Assembly (NCBI RefSeq): GCF_014385005.1
Contig: NZ_JACRSZ010000014.1
Location: forward strand, 36,684-100,683
Direction: 5' to 3'
Source: Jingyaoa shaoxingensis
GTDB taxonomy: Bacteria; Bacillota; Clostridia; Lachnospirales; Lachnospiraceae
DNA length: 64,000 bases
The position numbers were made by a program, and so were the translations under genes. Within the stretch, counting starts at the first letter, position 1. Every line of letters starts with the position of its first letter. The notes beneath the pieces were generated by a model. That model did not search any database. It saw only the letters and a list, made by a program, of their open reading frames with translations, and had not been told where the DNA came from. Of this stretch, positions 24,713 through 33,385 are shown one piece after another.

Positions 24713-24756
24713 GGGGACGGGGAAAAGTGACCTAAAAGCCACTTTTCCCCGTCCCC
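24713..24756. terminator. 17-bp perfect hairpin between mnmM and rarA
   Basis: GGGGACGGGGAAAAGTG (24713-24729) and CACTTTTCCCCGTCCCC (24740-24756) with a 10-base loop, between converging genes. There is no U-run after either arm, so it is either a strong rho-independent stem or a REP-like palindrome with a GGGGACGG head. Confidence 0.65.
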
Positions 24757-24762
24757 ATTGGC

Positions 24763-26079
24763 TCATTCTGAATGCAGCCATTCCATATGTTTTTTGATCT
24801 GTTTTTCGTACCCGTTATCGGATGCCCGGTAGAAGACTTTGTCTTTGATCTCATCCGGCAGATATTGCTGTCTGGAGAAATGTTTCGGGAAATCATGGGC
24901 ATATTCATAACCAATGCCATGTCCCAGTTTTGCTGCTCCTTTATAATGGGAATCCTGCAGATGTACCGGCACGGTTGCCTTGTATTCCCGCACTGCCTGT
25001 GTTGCTTCGAAGATGGCGTTGGTTGCAGAATTGCTCTTTGGTGCAGTTGCCACGTAGATTACTGCCTGGGACAAGATAATCTGTGCCTCCGGCATGCCTA
25101 CCCGTTCTACTGCCTGGGCTGCTGCCACTGCCACCTGCAGTGCCTGTGGATCTGCATTTCCCACATCTTCTGCGGCACAAATCATAATTCGACGACTGAT
25201 AAAGGTCACACTTTCTCCTGCATACAGCATACGTGCCAGATAATAAACTGCCGCATCCGGGTCGGAGCCACGCATGCTTTTGATAAACGCAGAAATGGTA
25301 TCGTAATGGTTGTCTCCGGTTTTATCGTAACGCACCACTCGTTTCTGAATGCATTCCGCCGCCACATCTATGGTCAGATGTATTTTTCCGTCCGCACTGC
25401 GCTCTGTGGTAAGTACGCCCAGTTCTACAGCATTTAATGCAGATCTGGCATCTCCATCCGCCATATCTGCCAGGAAGTCTGCTGCATCCTCATCAATCAC
25501 TGCATCATAAGAACCCATCCCCCGTTCCATATCGTAAACAGCACGATGAATCAGGATCTTGATATCCTCTTTGGATAACGGTTTTAATTCAAACACTACG
25601 GATCTGGAAATCAACGCTCCGTTGACTTCAAAATATGGATTTTCTGTGGTGGCGCCGATCAGAATCAGCGTACCGTCTTCCACAAACGGAAGCAGGTAAT
25701 CCTGCTGTCCTTTATTGAAGCGGTGAATCTCATCTACAAACAGAATCGTGCGTTTTCCATACATTCCCATGCTGTCTTTCGCCTTCTGTACCACTTCCTC
25801 CATATCTTTTTTGCCGGCTACTGTGGCATTGATCTGTGTAAATTCCGCACTGGTGGTATTGGCAATCACCTTTGCCAGTGTGGTCTTCCCTGTTCCAGGT
25901 GGTCCGTAGAAAATGACAGAGCCCAGTTTGTCGGCTTTGATGGCACGGTAAAGCAGCTTGCCCTCTCCGATGATCTCCTGCTGCCCCACCACTTCTTCCA
26001 ATGTACGCGGACGAAGCCTGGACGCAAGCGGAGCCTCCTTTTCCATTGTGTTGCTTCGCATATAATCAAATAAATCCAT
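24763..26079 (-). CDS. rarA: Replication-associated recombination protein RarA
   Basis: AAA+ ATPase of the RarA/MgsA/WRNIP1 family that acts at stalled replication forks. LASRLRPRTLEEVVGQ leads into Walker A GPPGTGKTTLAKV and Walker B LFVDEIHRFNK; GATTENPYFEVNGALISRS is sensor 1 with the Arg finger. The C-terminal MgsA tetramerisation region (about 265-430) contains SMRGSDPDAAVYYLARML. At 438 residues it is normal. GAGAGAGG precedes the ATG. Confidence 0.95.
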   Translation of the reverse strand: MDLFDYMRSNTMEKEAPLASRLRPRTLEEVVGQQEIIGEGKLLYRAIKADKLGSVIFYGPPGTGKTTLAKVIANTTSAEFTQINATVAGKKDMEEVVQKAKDSMGMYGKRTILFVDEIHRFNKGQQDYLLPFVEDGTLILIGATTENPYFEVNGALISRSVVFELKPLSKEDIKILIHRAVYDMERGMGSYDAVIDEDAADFLADMADGDARSALNAVELGVLTTERSADGKIHLTIDVAAECIQKRVVRYDKTGDNHYDTISAFIKSMRGSDPDAAVYYLARMLYAGESVTFISRRIMICAAEDVGNADPQALQVAVAAAQAVERVGMPEAQIILSQAVIYVATAPKSNSATNAIFEATQAVREYKATVPVHLQDSHYKGAAKLGHGIGYEYAHDFPKHFSRQQYLPDEIKDKVFYRASDNGYEKQIKKHMEWLHSE

Positions 26080-26153
26080 GGGTACCTCTCTCCCTTCTCA
26101 TTCGAGAATCTCTGTTACTGGTCCACTCCATGACAGCCTGTTCCATTCATGTA

Positions 26154-26879
26154 TTATTCCAAAATCAGATCTTCCACTGTCACAAATTCATATCCTTCTT
26201 GCTGCAGTCTGTCAACAATCTGCAATGCCGCTTCCACAGATGTCTCATAATAGTCATGCATCAATATAATATCATGATCGGATATCTGCTGCATCACTTT
26301 CCCGATAATCTCCGTCACATTTTTACTTTTCCAGTCCAGTGTATCAATGGTCCATTTTACAGAGATCATAGTCACCCGGCAGTCCATGGTATCCTTCCAG
26401 TTGCCAAACGGCGGACGGACATAAGCTGTTCCATGCCCGGTAATCTCTTTTACCAGATCACTGGTTTTCTGCAGTTCCCGGCAGTTCTCCTCGTCACTCA
26501 GTTTACTGATATCAGCATGATTATATGTATGATTCCCGATCAGATGGCCATCCGCTTCCATCTGCCGAATCAGATCTTCATTGCCTGGGATATTCTCTCC
26601 GACTACAAAAAACGTGGCTTTTACACCACGTTCTCTTAATCCATCCAGAAGATTTTTCGTATAAATCCGATGGGGACCATCATCAAATGTAAGTGCCACT
26701 CTCGGCGGGAGTTCTTCTTCCTGCTCCAGCTCTGACTTCTCCTCCGCCTGCTCTGACACCGCATTCTGGCTGTTCACTGCCTGAATACGGTCTGATTTCT
26801 TTTTCAGGAAAAGTCCCATCAGAATCAGTACTGCCAGAAAAATACAATATATAATCTGTCTGTTTCTTTTTTTCTTCAT
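26154..26879 (-). CDS. Membrane-anchored polysaccharide deacetylase
   Basis: NodB-homology carbohydrate esterase 4 enzyme, likely acting on peptidoglycan or another surface glycan. Basic N-terminus plus one membrane helix (about 8-25, IIYCIFLAVLILMGLFL), a Gln/Glu-rich linker, then NodB motifs: TFDDGPH (MT1), GNHTYNHAD (MT2), RPPFGNW (MT3), IDTLDW (MT4) and ILMHD (MT5). Metal and catalytic residues are all present. The ATG at 26879 is preferred over an upstream TTG. It follows rarA's strand and direction. Confidence 0.9.
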   Translation of the reverse strand: MKKKRNRQIIYCIFLAVLILMGLFLKKKSDRIQAVNSQNAVSEQAEEKSELEQEEELPPRVALTFDDGPHRIYTKNLLDGLRERGVKATFFVVGENIPGNEDLIRQMEADGHLIGNHTYNHADISKLSDEENCRELQKTSDLVKEITGHGTAYVRPPFGNWKDTMDCRVTMISVKWTIDTLDWKSKNVTEIIGKVMQQISDHDIILMHDYYETSVEAALQIVDRLQQEGYEFVTVEDLILE

Positions 26880-26994
26880 GCGGCAATCCCAACACAATCC
26901 CTTGCTTCATGGTATGCCACAGCCAATGTACTTATTCACAGATACCTCGGATTCTTCTGACAATACAACACGGCTCTTTTATTCCTCTTTGGTT

Positions 26995-27016
26995 CAAGAA
27001 TGCCTCGGCATTCTTG
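26995..27016. repeat. Short perfect hairpin
   Basis: CAAGAATGCC-TC-GGCATTCTTG just after the membrane-protein gene on the minus strand. It has no T-run, so a terminator role is uncertain. Confidence 0.5.
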
Positions 27017-27030
27017 CTGCGAGATGGGAG

Positions 27031-27558
27031 TCATTTCACATCTGATGTATCTTCTTCATCCTGCTCAGGAAGCGTGGCCTGCTCCTGTTCCTCTACAGAT
27101 GTTTCTTCTGCCCCATTGTCATCTTCCCCGCTCTCAGCTTCCGGGTCAATATGTCCATAGAAAATCTGCTGGTTCTGACGCTTTGGCTTCATCACTACTA
27201 CATATACTACTGCACCGAGAATCCCACTGTTACTTCCTGATGAGCTTCCGCCCACTCCAAACAGGAAACATGCAATTCCTGCGAATCCAACCAGATCCAG
27301 CAGGATATATTTGACATAGGCTTCCTTCTGTGCCTGGGTAATACCATCAAAACGGTGCACGGCAAATGGTTCTGCAATATCTTCCAGTAACCAGTACAGT
27401 ACCAGTGCAGCGCCCATGATAACGTTGCAGGTAGTTCCTGTCATATGACCTTTCAGCAATCCATATGCCACAACAGCCAGGGCACCTGCCAGTTCTCCGA
27501 TAGAGATGACTGTAAATACCCAGCTTAATTTCTTATTAATCTCTCTTTTCTGTTCCAT
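27031..27558 (-). CDS. Hypothetical membrane protein
   Basis: A 175-residue protein with four predicted membrane segments (about 12-34, 42-60, 84-102 and 107-120). A Ser/Gly loop (GVGGSSSGSNSG) and an acidic C-terminal tail (EDDNGAEETSVEEQEQ) follow. No family recognised. GGAGAAGG precedes the ATG. It lies 10 bases downstream of the degV gene, so it is probably in the same operon. Confidence 0.75.
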   Translation of the reverse strand: MEQKREINKKLSWVFTVISIGELAGALAVVAYGLLKGHMTGTTCNVIMGAALVLYWLLEDIAEPFAVHRFDGITQAQKEAYVKYILLDLVGFAGIACFLFGVGGSSSGSNSGILGAVVYVVVMKPKRQNQQIFYGHIDPEAESGEDDNGAEETSVEEQEQATLPEQDEEDTSDVK

Positions 27559-27568
27559 TTACCTTCTC

Positions 27569-28432
27569 CTACAGTACCAGGCAGCATGTAATTGCCAGTG
27601 CTCCATATCCGATATGGCAGGATACACTTAAGGAAAGTGGATCCATATGGACGTCCATGCCCGGGAATTCTTCTTCGATCTCTTTTTTCCATTCTGCAGC
27701 TTCCTCCGGATTGCCGGCATAAGCTGCCTGAATCGCCATTCTTCCTTCCTTCCACTCTTCTGAAAAACGATTCTCAATATCCTTATGGATGGCTTCCAAC
27801 ATGATCTTCTTTGCCTTCATCTTACCTCTGGACTTGGCATAAGCATCCAGCTTCTCTCCCTGAATCTGTAATACCGGCTTCAGATTCAGAATCGTACCAA
27901 CTGCTGCAGCTGCCGGTGTAATACGACCACCCTTTTTCAGATATTTTAATGTTTCTACTGTAATATAAATACTGGCTGCTAATTTTGTCTTCTCCAGAAT
28001 CTCTTTTATTTCTGCAGCATCTTTGCCTTCCTGAATCAGCTTCTGTGCATCCAGTACCGACTGTCTTTGGGTAACGGAAATACGCTGGTTATCCACTACA
28101 AATACTTTTCCTTCGTAGTCTCTTGCCAGAGCCATAGCTGTCTCACATGAGTTACTTAATCCACTGGACATCGGTATGTAAACAAGTTCATCATATTCTT
28201 TCAACACCTTATCCCACAGTTCTGTCACATCCAGTGGTGTCGGCTGAGATGTGCTGATATCTGCATCTTCCTTCAGCTTCTTATAGAATTCTTCCTGTGT
28301 CAGTGTAATATCTTCCAGGAATAATTCTTCATTAATATAAAAAGGCATCGGCAATACAAAAACTCCAAGTTCTTTTGCCGCGCTCTGGGTAATTCCACTG
28401 TTACTGTCTGTTACTACTGCTATTTTTTTCAT
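27569..28432 (-). CDS. DegV family fatty-acid-binding protein
   Basis: A 287-residue DegV (FakB-like) protein. These bind a fatty acid and, with FakA kinase, produce acyl-phosphate for phospholipid synthesis. VTDSNSGIT (start), ADISTSQPTPLD, IPMSSGLSNSCETA (Ser motif that contacts the carboxylate), VVDNQRIS and KKGGRI are the family marks. No fakA-like gene lies nearby. GAGAGGTC precedes the ATG. Confidence 0.92.
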   Translation of the reverse strand: MKKIAVVTDSNSGITQSAAKELGVFVLPMPFYINEELFLEDITLTQEEFYKKLKEDADISTSQPTPLDVTELWDKVLKEYDELVYIPMSSGLSNSCETAMALARDYEGKVFVVDNQRISVTQRQSVLDAQKLIQEGKDAAEIKEILEKTKLAASIYITVETLKYLKKGGRITPAAAAVGTILNLKPVLQIQGEKLDAYAKSRGKMKAKKIMLEAIHKDIENRFSEEWKEGRMAIQAAYAGNPEEAAEWKKEIEEEFPGMDVHMDPLSLSVSCHIGYGALAITCCLVL

Positions 28433-28577
28433 ATCGTCTGACCTCTCATGTCTCTTTTTCGCGAATCTGTCCGACTCTGAATATTTCTATTTTAAAATAA
28501 ATTCACAGATAATACAAGCAGAAAAGAATCTCGCTTGCAGCGGATCACTTTTCATTTCACAAGATACAATTTCCTAT

Positions 28578-28625
28578 GAAACAGGAAAAGGCAGTACCAC
28601 ACACGGTATTGCCTTTTCCTGTTTC
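28578..28625. terminator. Strong intrinsic hairpin after the lipoprotein gene
   Basis: Arms of about 21 bp (GAAACAGGAAAAGGCA... with ...TGCCTTTTCCTGTTTC) and a 6-base loop, directly after the stop at 28629 of the minus-strand lipoprotein gene. Confidence 0.8.
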
Positions 28626-28628
28626 ATC

Positions 28629-29720
28629 TTATGCTTCCTGTCCGTCCTCTGCAGGTACATCCTGTGCTGCCTCTTCCTGTGGAGCTGCATCTTCCTGCGG
28701 TACTTCTTCCTGATTCTCATCTACGGTTTCATCAGAAGCTGCCTGCTGGTCTTCGCTGCCGTCAGAAGTGCTTTCACCTGTATAATCATATACTGCTGTC
28801 ATCTTTGCAGTTGTCGGATCGTCACCCTGATACTCTGCAATGACATAAGTTCCATAATTCAGACCACTACGGTATACCAGTCTGGCACTGGAAGTGTCCA
28901 GTGTAAATTCTTCTTCATTCTCTGTCATAATGGTGATCGTTGTCGGACTGCAGTCTGTCATAGATCCGCCGATGTAGGAATAATCTTCTCCTTCTGATCC
29001 ACCATAAGGTACTTTATCTGTCTCTTCCTGCGCATCGGTAATGGCTGTCGCATCTACCAGATCCGGTCCGTAAATATCACCATTGTAAGATACCGTTACG
29101 TAATTACCTACCTGTGTACCGTTTTTCAGATTCATATCTGCTTCGTAAATAGAGAAGTAGTAGGAATCTCCGTCATTGGCAAGGATTACGATTCTTTCTG
29201 CATTGATATCAGCAATCGTTCCTTCCAGTGTACCTGCGCCTGCTTCCGGATTAGCTTCTTCTGCCTCAGTCATCTGTTCCCCTTCTGTTACCGGAGTCTC
29301 ACCATCGGCCAGATTCTTTACCATAAGTACTTTTGCATTGCTGGTGTCTGTGTCTTCTACAGAACCCTTGTACAGCACTGTGACATTGCTGCCCGCTGTG
29401 ATTCCGCCTGTTACCTGAATATCTGCTCCGGTCAGGTTGAATTCCAGCTTCTTACCTCTCTCTGTCTGAATGGTCAGCTTACTTGCATCAGAGGATACTA
29501 CCAGTCCCTTCAGAGATCTGGTACGATTCATGCTGTCTTCTTTTTCTGTCTCCGTCTCTGTCTGTGCTTCTGTCTGAGTCTCTGTCTCAGTCTGCGCTTC
29601 CGTTGTCACAGCTTCTGTAGGTGCCTCGGTTGGTGCTTCGGTCTCAGCCGCCTTCTTGCCGCAACCTGTAAAAATCACACATGCCAGAAGTGCCGGTATG
29701 ATGAAACTTTTCTTCTTCAT
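28629..29720 (-). CDS. Lipoprotein with three related beta domains
   Basis: A 363-residue lipoprotein: signal peptide with lipobox FTGC (Cys20), a Thr/Glu-rich linker (about 24-62) and three similar segments (about 68-135, 160-235 and 245-315). Each has a pattern like LTIQTERGKKLEFNL, GSNVTVLYKG. A Glu/Gln/Ala-rich tail follows. Repeats of this sort suggest small OB- or SH3-like beta barrels on the outer cell surface. No named family recognised. AGGAGG precedes the ATG. Confidence 0.8.
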   Translation of the reverse strand: MKKKSFIIPALLACVIFTGCGKKAAETEAPTEAPTEAVTTEAQTETETQTEAQTETETEKEDSMNRTRSLKGLVVSSDASKLTIQTERGKKLEFNLTGADIQVTGGITAGSNVTVLYKGSVEDTDTSNAKVLMVKNLADGETPVTEGEQMTEAEEANPEAGAGTLEGTIADINAERIVILANDGDSYYFSIYEADMNLKNGTQVGNYVTVSYNGDIYGPDLVDATAITDAQEETDKVPYGGSEGEDYSYIGGSMTDCSPTTITIMTENEEEFTLDTSSARLVYRSGLNYGTYVIAEYQGDDPTTAKMTAVYDYTGESTSDGSEDQQAASDETVDENQEEVPQEDAAPQEEAAQDVPAEDGQEA

Positions 29721-29771
29721 ATAGTTACCTCCTGTTATCTATATTCCCCGATTTTACTTATATTATTACAC

Positions 29772-29797
29772 GGATTGCTTCGTGTCTCCCGCAATCC
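29772..29797. repeat. Partial copy of the GGATTGC/GCAATCC palindrome
   Basis: GGATTGC (29772-29778) and GCAATCC (29791-29797) resemble the inner part of the element at 13536-13567. Lies in the spacer between dapB and the lipoprotein gene. Confidence 0.45.
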
Positions 29798-29898
29798 TTT
29801 TCACAGATTATATCTTTTACCTCAAAAGAAATCAATACTGTTAAGTAAATCCTAAGATTCTTATGAACTCTCTCCCCGATCTGTGATCTTTTCTTTCC

Positions 29899-30654
29899 TT
29901 ATCCGATTACATCCTGCATATCATAAAGACCTGCCGGTTTTCCTGCCAGATATTTGGCAGCTTCTACCGCACCTTTTCCAAATACTGCCTTGGAATATGC
30001 TCTGTGGCTGAAGGTAATCACTTCGTCCGGACCTGCAAAGATGACATCATGATCTCCCACAATCGTTCCCCCTCTGACTGCGGAAATACCGATCTCTTTG
30101 TCATCACGCTGCTGATGTACCTGGCTTCTGTCATATACATAATGATACTGATTGTCCATTGCTTCATTCAGAGAATCTGCCAGTGCCAGAGCTGTACCGC
30201 TCGGTGCATCACATTTCAGCCTGTGGTGCTTTTCTACGATCTCCATGTCAAATCCGGCTGTAGCCAGTACTTTTGCCGCATCCTGCAGCAGCTTCAGCAG
30301 AGTATTGATGCCCAGAGACATATTGGCGGACTTCAGAATTGCCACCTTTTGGCTGCATTCCTTCATCTTGTCCAACTGTTCTTCTGTCAGACCTGTGGTA
30401 CACAGTACCAGTGGGAGCTGTCTTTCGACACAATAATCCAGCACACCGTCTGTTGCTTTGAAGGATGAGAAGTCAATCATCACATCTGCTTCCACCTGGC
30501 ATGCCTTAATATCTGTAAATACCGGATATCCGTTGTCTCTGCAGTCTGCCATATCAATTCCTGCCACGATCTGTGCATTCTCATCCTTTACAATCAGATC
30601 TGTAATCACCTGTCCCATATGGCCATTGCAGCCATGCATAATTACTTTTACCAT
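29899..30654 (-). CDS. dapB: 4-hydroxy-tetrahydrodipicolinate reductase
   Basis: Second committed step of lysine/diaminopimelate synthesis, reducing the DapA product with NAD(P)H. The nucleotide-binding GCNGHMGQV is at the N-terminus. The signature EKHHRLKCDAPSGTA contains the catalytic His pair and Lys. RGGTIVGDHDVIFAG follows. The protein has 251 residues, the length of the clostridial short form. AAGGAT precedes the ATG. dapA is 95 bases upstream on the same strand. Confidence 0.96.
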   Translation of the reverse strand: MVKVIMHGCNGHMGQVITDLIVKDENAQIVAGIDMADCRDNGYPVFTDIKACQVEADVMIDFSSFKATDGVLDYCVERQLPLVLCTTGLTEEQLDKMKECSQKVAILKSANMSLGINTLLKLLQDAAKVLATAGFDMEIVEKHHRLKCDAPSGTALALADSLNEAMDNQYHYVYDRSQVHQQRDDKEIGISAVRGGTIVGDHDVIFAGPDEVITFSHRAYSKAVFGKGAVEAAKYLAGKPAGLYDMQDVIG

Positions 30655-30753
30655 CTTTTTATCCTTTCTTATTCTAAAAAGGCAGCGTGACCCTCGCAGG
30701 TTTCGCCGCCTTTGTTGTTACCTCAAAATGGGAACTGCCTCCCACCTGTTCTG

Positions 30754-31650
30754 TTATTCTTCGCAGCACTTAATTCCAAAATCTTTCATTGCCTGAATCA
30801 GCTTCTGTCTGTTCGCTTCTTCCATCTCACACATAGGACCACGGAATGCGCCTGCGTTCATTCCCATGATATTCAGTGCAGTCTTAACCGGAATCGGATT
30901 TACTTCGCAGAACAGTGCATCTACCAGCGGAATTGCCTTCAGCTGGATCTTGCGGCTGGTCTCCACATCACCGTTCAGATAAGACATTACCATGTCATGT
31001 GTCTCCTTTGGTGCAATGTTAGAAAGAACGGAGATAACTCCCAGACCGCCAAGAGACAGTGCCGGAACTACCTGACCGTCTTCTCCTGAATACAGATCAA
31101 TACATCCGTCAGCCAGACTCATCAGCTTGGCAACCTGTGCAATATTACCGGATGCTTCCTTGATTGCTACGATATTCTTTACATTCTTTGCCAGATAAAC
31201 GGCTGTCTCCGGCTGGATATTACATCCTGTTCTGCCCGGTACATTATACAGAATGATCGGAATATTTACAGCTTCTGCAACTGCTGTAAAATGACGGATC
31301 AGACCTTTCTGTGTTGCCTTGTTATAATATGGTGTTACCTGAAGCAGCGCATCTGCGCCTCTCTTCTCTGCTTCTACTGACAGATAAATGGCTGTCTCGG
31401 TACAGTTAGAACCGGTTCCCGCAATAACCGGAACTCTCTTTGCCACTTTATCTACTGCATATTTGATCACATCCAGATGTTCATCATGTGTCAGTGTAGA
31501 TGCTTCGCCTGTGGTACCACAGATAATGATCGCATCGGTACTGTTCGCAATCTGGTATTCCAGAAGTTCACCAAGTTTGTCATAATTAACCTCACCATTG
31601 TCAAACATTGGCGTAACAATTGCCACACCTGCTCCTTTAAAAATAGCCAT
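30754..31650 (-). CDS. dapA: 4-hydroxy-tetrahydrodipicolinate synthase
   Basis: Condenses pyruvate with aspartate semialdehyde, the entry to diaminopimelate and lysine. The (beta/alpha)8 protein shows GTTGEAST (substrate loop), TPYYNKATQ with the catalytic Tyr, and the Schiff-base Lys in VAIKEASGN. The ATG at 31650 has AAGGAGG 6 bases upstream; an ATG 21 codons earlier lies in a dispersed repeat and is rejected. This gives 298 residues, the usual size. Transcription likely starts from the promoter at 31812-31840, followed by a terminator-like hairpin and the repeat. Confidence 0.96.
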   Translation of the reverse strand: MAIFKGAGVAIVTPMFDNGEVNYDKLGELLEYQIANSTDAIIICGTTGEASTLTHDEHLDVIKYAVDKVAKRVPVIAGTGSNCTETAIYLSVEAEKRGADALLQVTPYYNKATQKGLIRHFTAVAEAVNIPIILYNVPGRTGCNIQPETAVYLAKNVKNIVAIKEASGNIAQVAKLMSLADGCIDLYSGEDGQVVPALSLGGLGVISVLSNIAPKETHDMVMSYLNGDVETSRKIQLKAIPLVDALFCEVNPIPVKTALNIMGMNAGAFRGPMCEMEEANRQKLIQAMKDFGIKCCEE

Positions 31651-31691
31651 AACATCCTCCTTGTTGTTCGTAATATCCTGATGACTTTTTT

Positions 31692-31742
31692 CGTATCTGT
31701 TCAGTACCTTCACAGATACGAAGTGGATTCTGAACAGTTACC
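31692..31742. repeat. Dispersed CTGTTCAG palindrome, copy 2
   Basis: CTGTTCAG (31697-31704) with CTGAACAG (31730-31737), plus an inner GTATCTG/CAGATAC pair. Located in the dapA leader. Confidence 0.85.
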
Positions 31743-31774
31743 TTTTTTCTATAAAATAAATGAAAAAGAAAAAT

Positions 31775-31800
31775 GGAGCCAGGCCCACCGACCTTGCCCC
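31775..31800 (-). terminator. Terminator-like hairpin in the dapA leader
   Basis: On the minus strand GGGGC-A-AGG pairs with CCT-G-GCTCC, followed by ATTTTTCTTTTTC. It begins about 12 bases downstream of the -10 at 31812-31817, so it would stop many transcripts early. It could be an attenuator. Confidence 0.5.
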
Positions 31801-31811
31801 AGCTTTCTCTC

Positions 31812-31840
31812 ATCATATCATTATTGATTTTTCTTGTCAA
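31812..31840 (-). promoter_or_regulatory. Promoter upstream of dapA
   Basis: Minus-strand TTGACA (31840-31835), 17-bp spacer, TATGAT (31817-31812). Confidence 0.75.
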
Positions 31841-31853
31841 ACCATTTATGATA

Positions 31854-32342
31854 CTATGATCTTTTTTTCTCCATAACTGTCACTTCATCTGCCTGATCCC
31901 ACAGTTCCCTCGCCTGATACAATCCAGTCAGAATCAGATCCATATCTTCATTTTTCAGAGTCATCAGTTCCCGGATATCTTCTACCGATACGATCTCTGT
32001 ATCCAAAAGTCCCAGCACTTCATCCAGAACCAGCACGTCACAGCCCTGGGTGCTCAACACCTTTCTGGCAAAATTCAGTCCGTTACGGATATTCAGTTTT
32101 TCTTCTTCCCGCTCTTCCTCATCCATATCCAGATAGCACTTTTCTGAACGTTCGAAACGGAACATCTTAATCTCCGGTTCCAGACGCCGGAAAAATTCTA
32201 TGTTCTCGTCCCCTCTTTCCTTTAAGAACTGAATTATCATCACACTCTTTCCGCAACTGGCTGCCAGAACTGCTTTTCCCAGAGCGGCCATACTCTTTCC
32301 TTTTCCCTCTCCGCAAAACAGCATTGTATGACCTTTTATCAT
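31854..32342 (-). CDS. Cob(I)yrinic acid a,c-diamide adenosyltransferase-like ATPase
   Basis: P-loop protein of the CobA/CobO/BtuR family, which transfers adenosyl from ATP to cobalamin precursors. Walker A GEGKGKSMAALG, IIQFLKERGDEN, VLVLDEVLGLLD and LILTGLYQARELWDQAD are family features. At 162 residues it is slightly short. No other cobalamin gene is in the window, so it may serve salvage for B12 enzymes. GAGAAG precedes the ATG. Confidence 0.85.
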   Translation of the reverse strand: MIKGHTMLFCGEGKGKSMAALGKAVLAASCGKSVMIIQFLKERGDENIEFFRRLEPEIKMFRFERSEKCYLDMDEEEREEEKLNIRNGLNFARKVLSTQGCDVLVLDEVLGLLDTEIVSVEDIRELMTLKNEDMDLILTGLYQARELWDQADEVTVMEKKRS

Positions 32343-32493
32343 TTGTACTTCTCTTAGCTCCCTCGTCTTATGCTCATTTTTATAACTTTTTAACCCAGGT
32401 GTGAAGCCCTTTGGCTGTCACAGTACTCATATTGTACCTAAGTTGTCCAGTCACTCTATCACATTTTCTGCAGAAATGCAAGCCAGAAATATC

Positions 32494-33123
32494 TCAGGCC
32501 CGCAGCCATTCCAGTTTACTGACCGATACTTCATAAGCGGTACGTCTTTCCGCATACTCTCCTTCGATCTTTTTCACATATTCACGGCTCTGAATCCTTC
32601 CCCAGATCTGGATATGATTTCCTACCTCAAATCCGGCTGTGAATCTTGCATTTCTCCCCCAGCAGATACACGGAATATAATCAGATTTTCCATATGGACG
32701 GTTTACCGCAATCAGCATATCGGATATCTCCCGTCCCAGAGGTGTCTTCCGGTAAACCGGTACTTTGCAGATATAGCCATCCAGGAAAATCTGATTGGTC
32801 TTTACTTTGTCTGTCTCCTCCTCCGTAAAACAGATTTCTCTGGCGAATACGGACAGCACCAGTCTGTTCCGTTTTTCTTCGTGCCGGTTGTAGGAACGGA
32901 ACTGTCCTGTTACCTTCACGAATTCCCCTCTGTAATCTTCATTTACGTCAATCAGCCGCTCGGATACCATAACCGGGATCCGGTCGCAGGACTCACTGAG
33001 TCTCTTTACCTGTACATCCACAAGATAAAATCCTTCTCCGAATACTTCATGGCTGAATACGAATTCAGACACGATTTCTCCTATGATTGATACCTGGTTA
33101 TTCTCAATAATTTTGTCAGACAT
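32494..33123 (-). CDS. Double OB-fold SSB-like protein
   Basis: A 209-residue protein of two SSB-type OB folds in tandem. The first is about 10-95 (VSIIGEIVSEFVFSHE, VKVTGQFRSYNRH); the second about 100-205 (NQIFLDGYICKVPVYR, ADMLIAVNRPYGKSDYIP-like strand, CICWGRNA, IWGRIQSREY). The second domain is closer to classic SSB. The main ssb gene normally has one fold and an acidic tip; both features differ here. A role in nucleic-acid binding is inferred. ATG at 33123 chosen for the GAAGGGAG before it. Confidence 0.75.
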   Translation of the reverse strand: MSDKIIENNQVSIIGEIVSEFVFSHEVFGEGFYLVDVQVKRLSESCDRIPVMVSERLIDVNEDYRGEFVKVTGQFRSYNRHEEKRNRLVLSVFAREICFTEEETDKVKTNQIFLDGYICKVPVYRKTPLGREISDMLIAVNRPYGKSDYIPCICWGRNARFTAGFEVGNHIQIWGRIQSREYVKKIEGEYAERRTAYEVSVSKLEWLRA

Positions 33124-33326
33124 ATGTATGCATTCTCCCTTCTTCATCGCAAAGTATTTTTTCGTATTGCGTTACATACATATGTTTATTCCCTCATGTA
33201 GACCTTTAGAACGCTGCAGCACCTGATTTTATCAGGAAAATATCGCAGAATCCGGCATTTTTCGGGTATTTTTTATGCTTATCTGACAAAATTCTTCTTA
33301 TTAAATGGTGTGAGGCATAAAAAATC

Positions 33327-33354
33327 TTGTAAAATGAATAAAATGTGGTAGAAT
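33327..33354 (+). promoter_or_regulatory. Promoter of typA
   Basis: TTGTAA (33327-33332), 16-bp spacer, TAGAAT (33349-33354), about 32 bases before the typA ATG. The 260-bp region upstream otherwise shows only small inverted repeats such as CCTGAT-TTT-ATCAGG (about 33220). Confidence 0.6.
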
Positions 33355-33385
33355 AATTCGGAGAATGAAGGAAAGAAGGTACTGT

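Noticed and set aside
31651..31853. Possible lysine riboswitch before dapA
   Set aside because: The leader is accounted for by a promoter, a small hairpin and a dispersed repeat. No lysine-riboswitch junction pattern is seen.
23690..33217. Shared AGAACGCTGCA at about 23690 and 33208
   Set aside because: Only 11 bases match and the flanks differ, so chance cannot be excluded.
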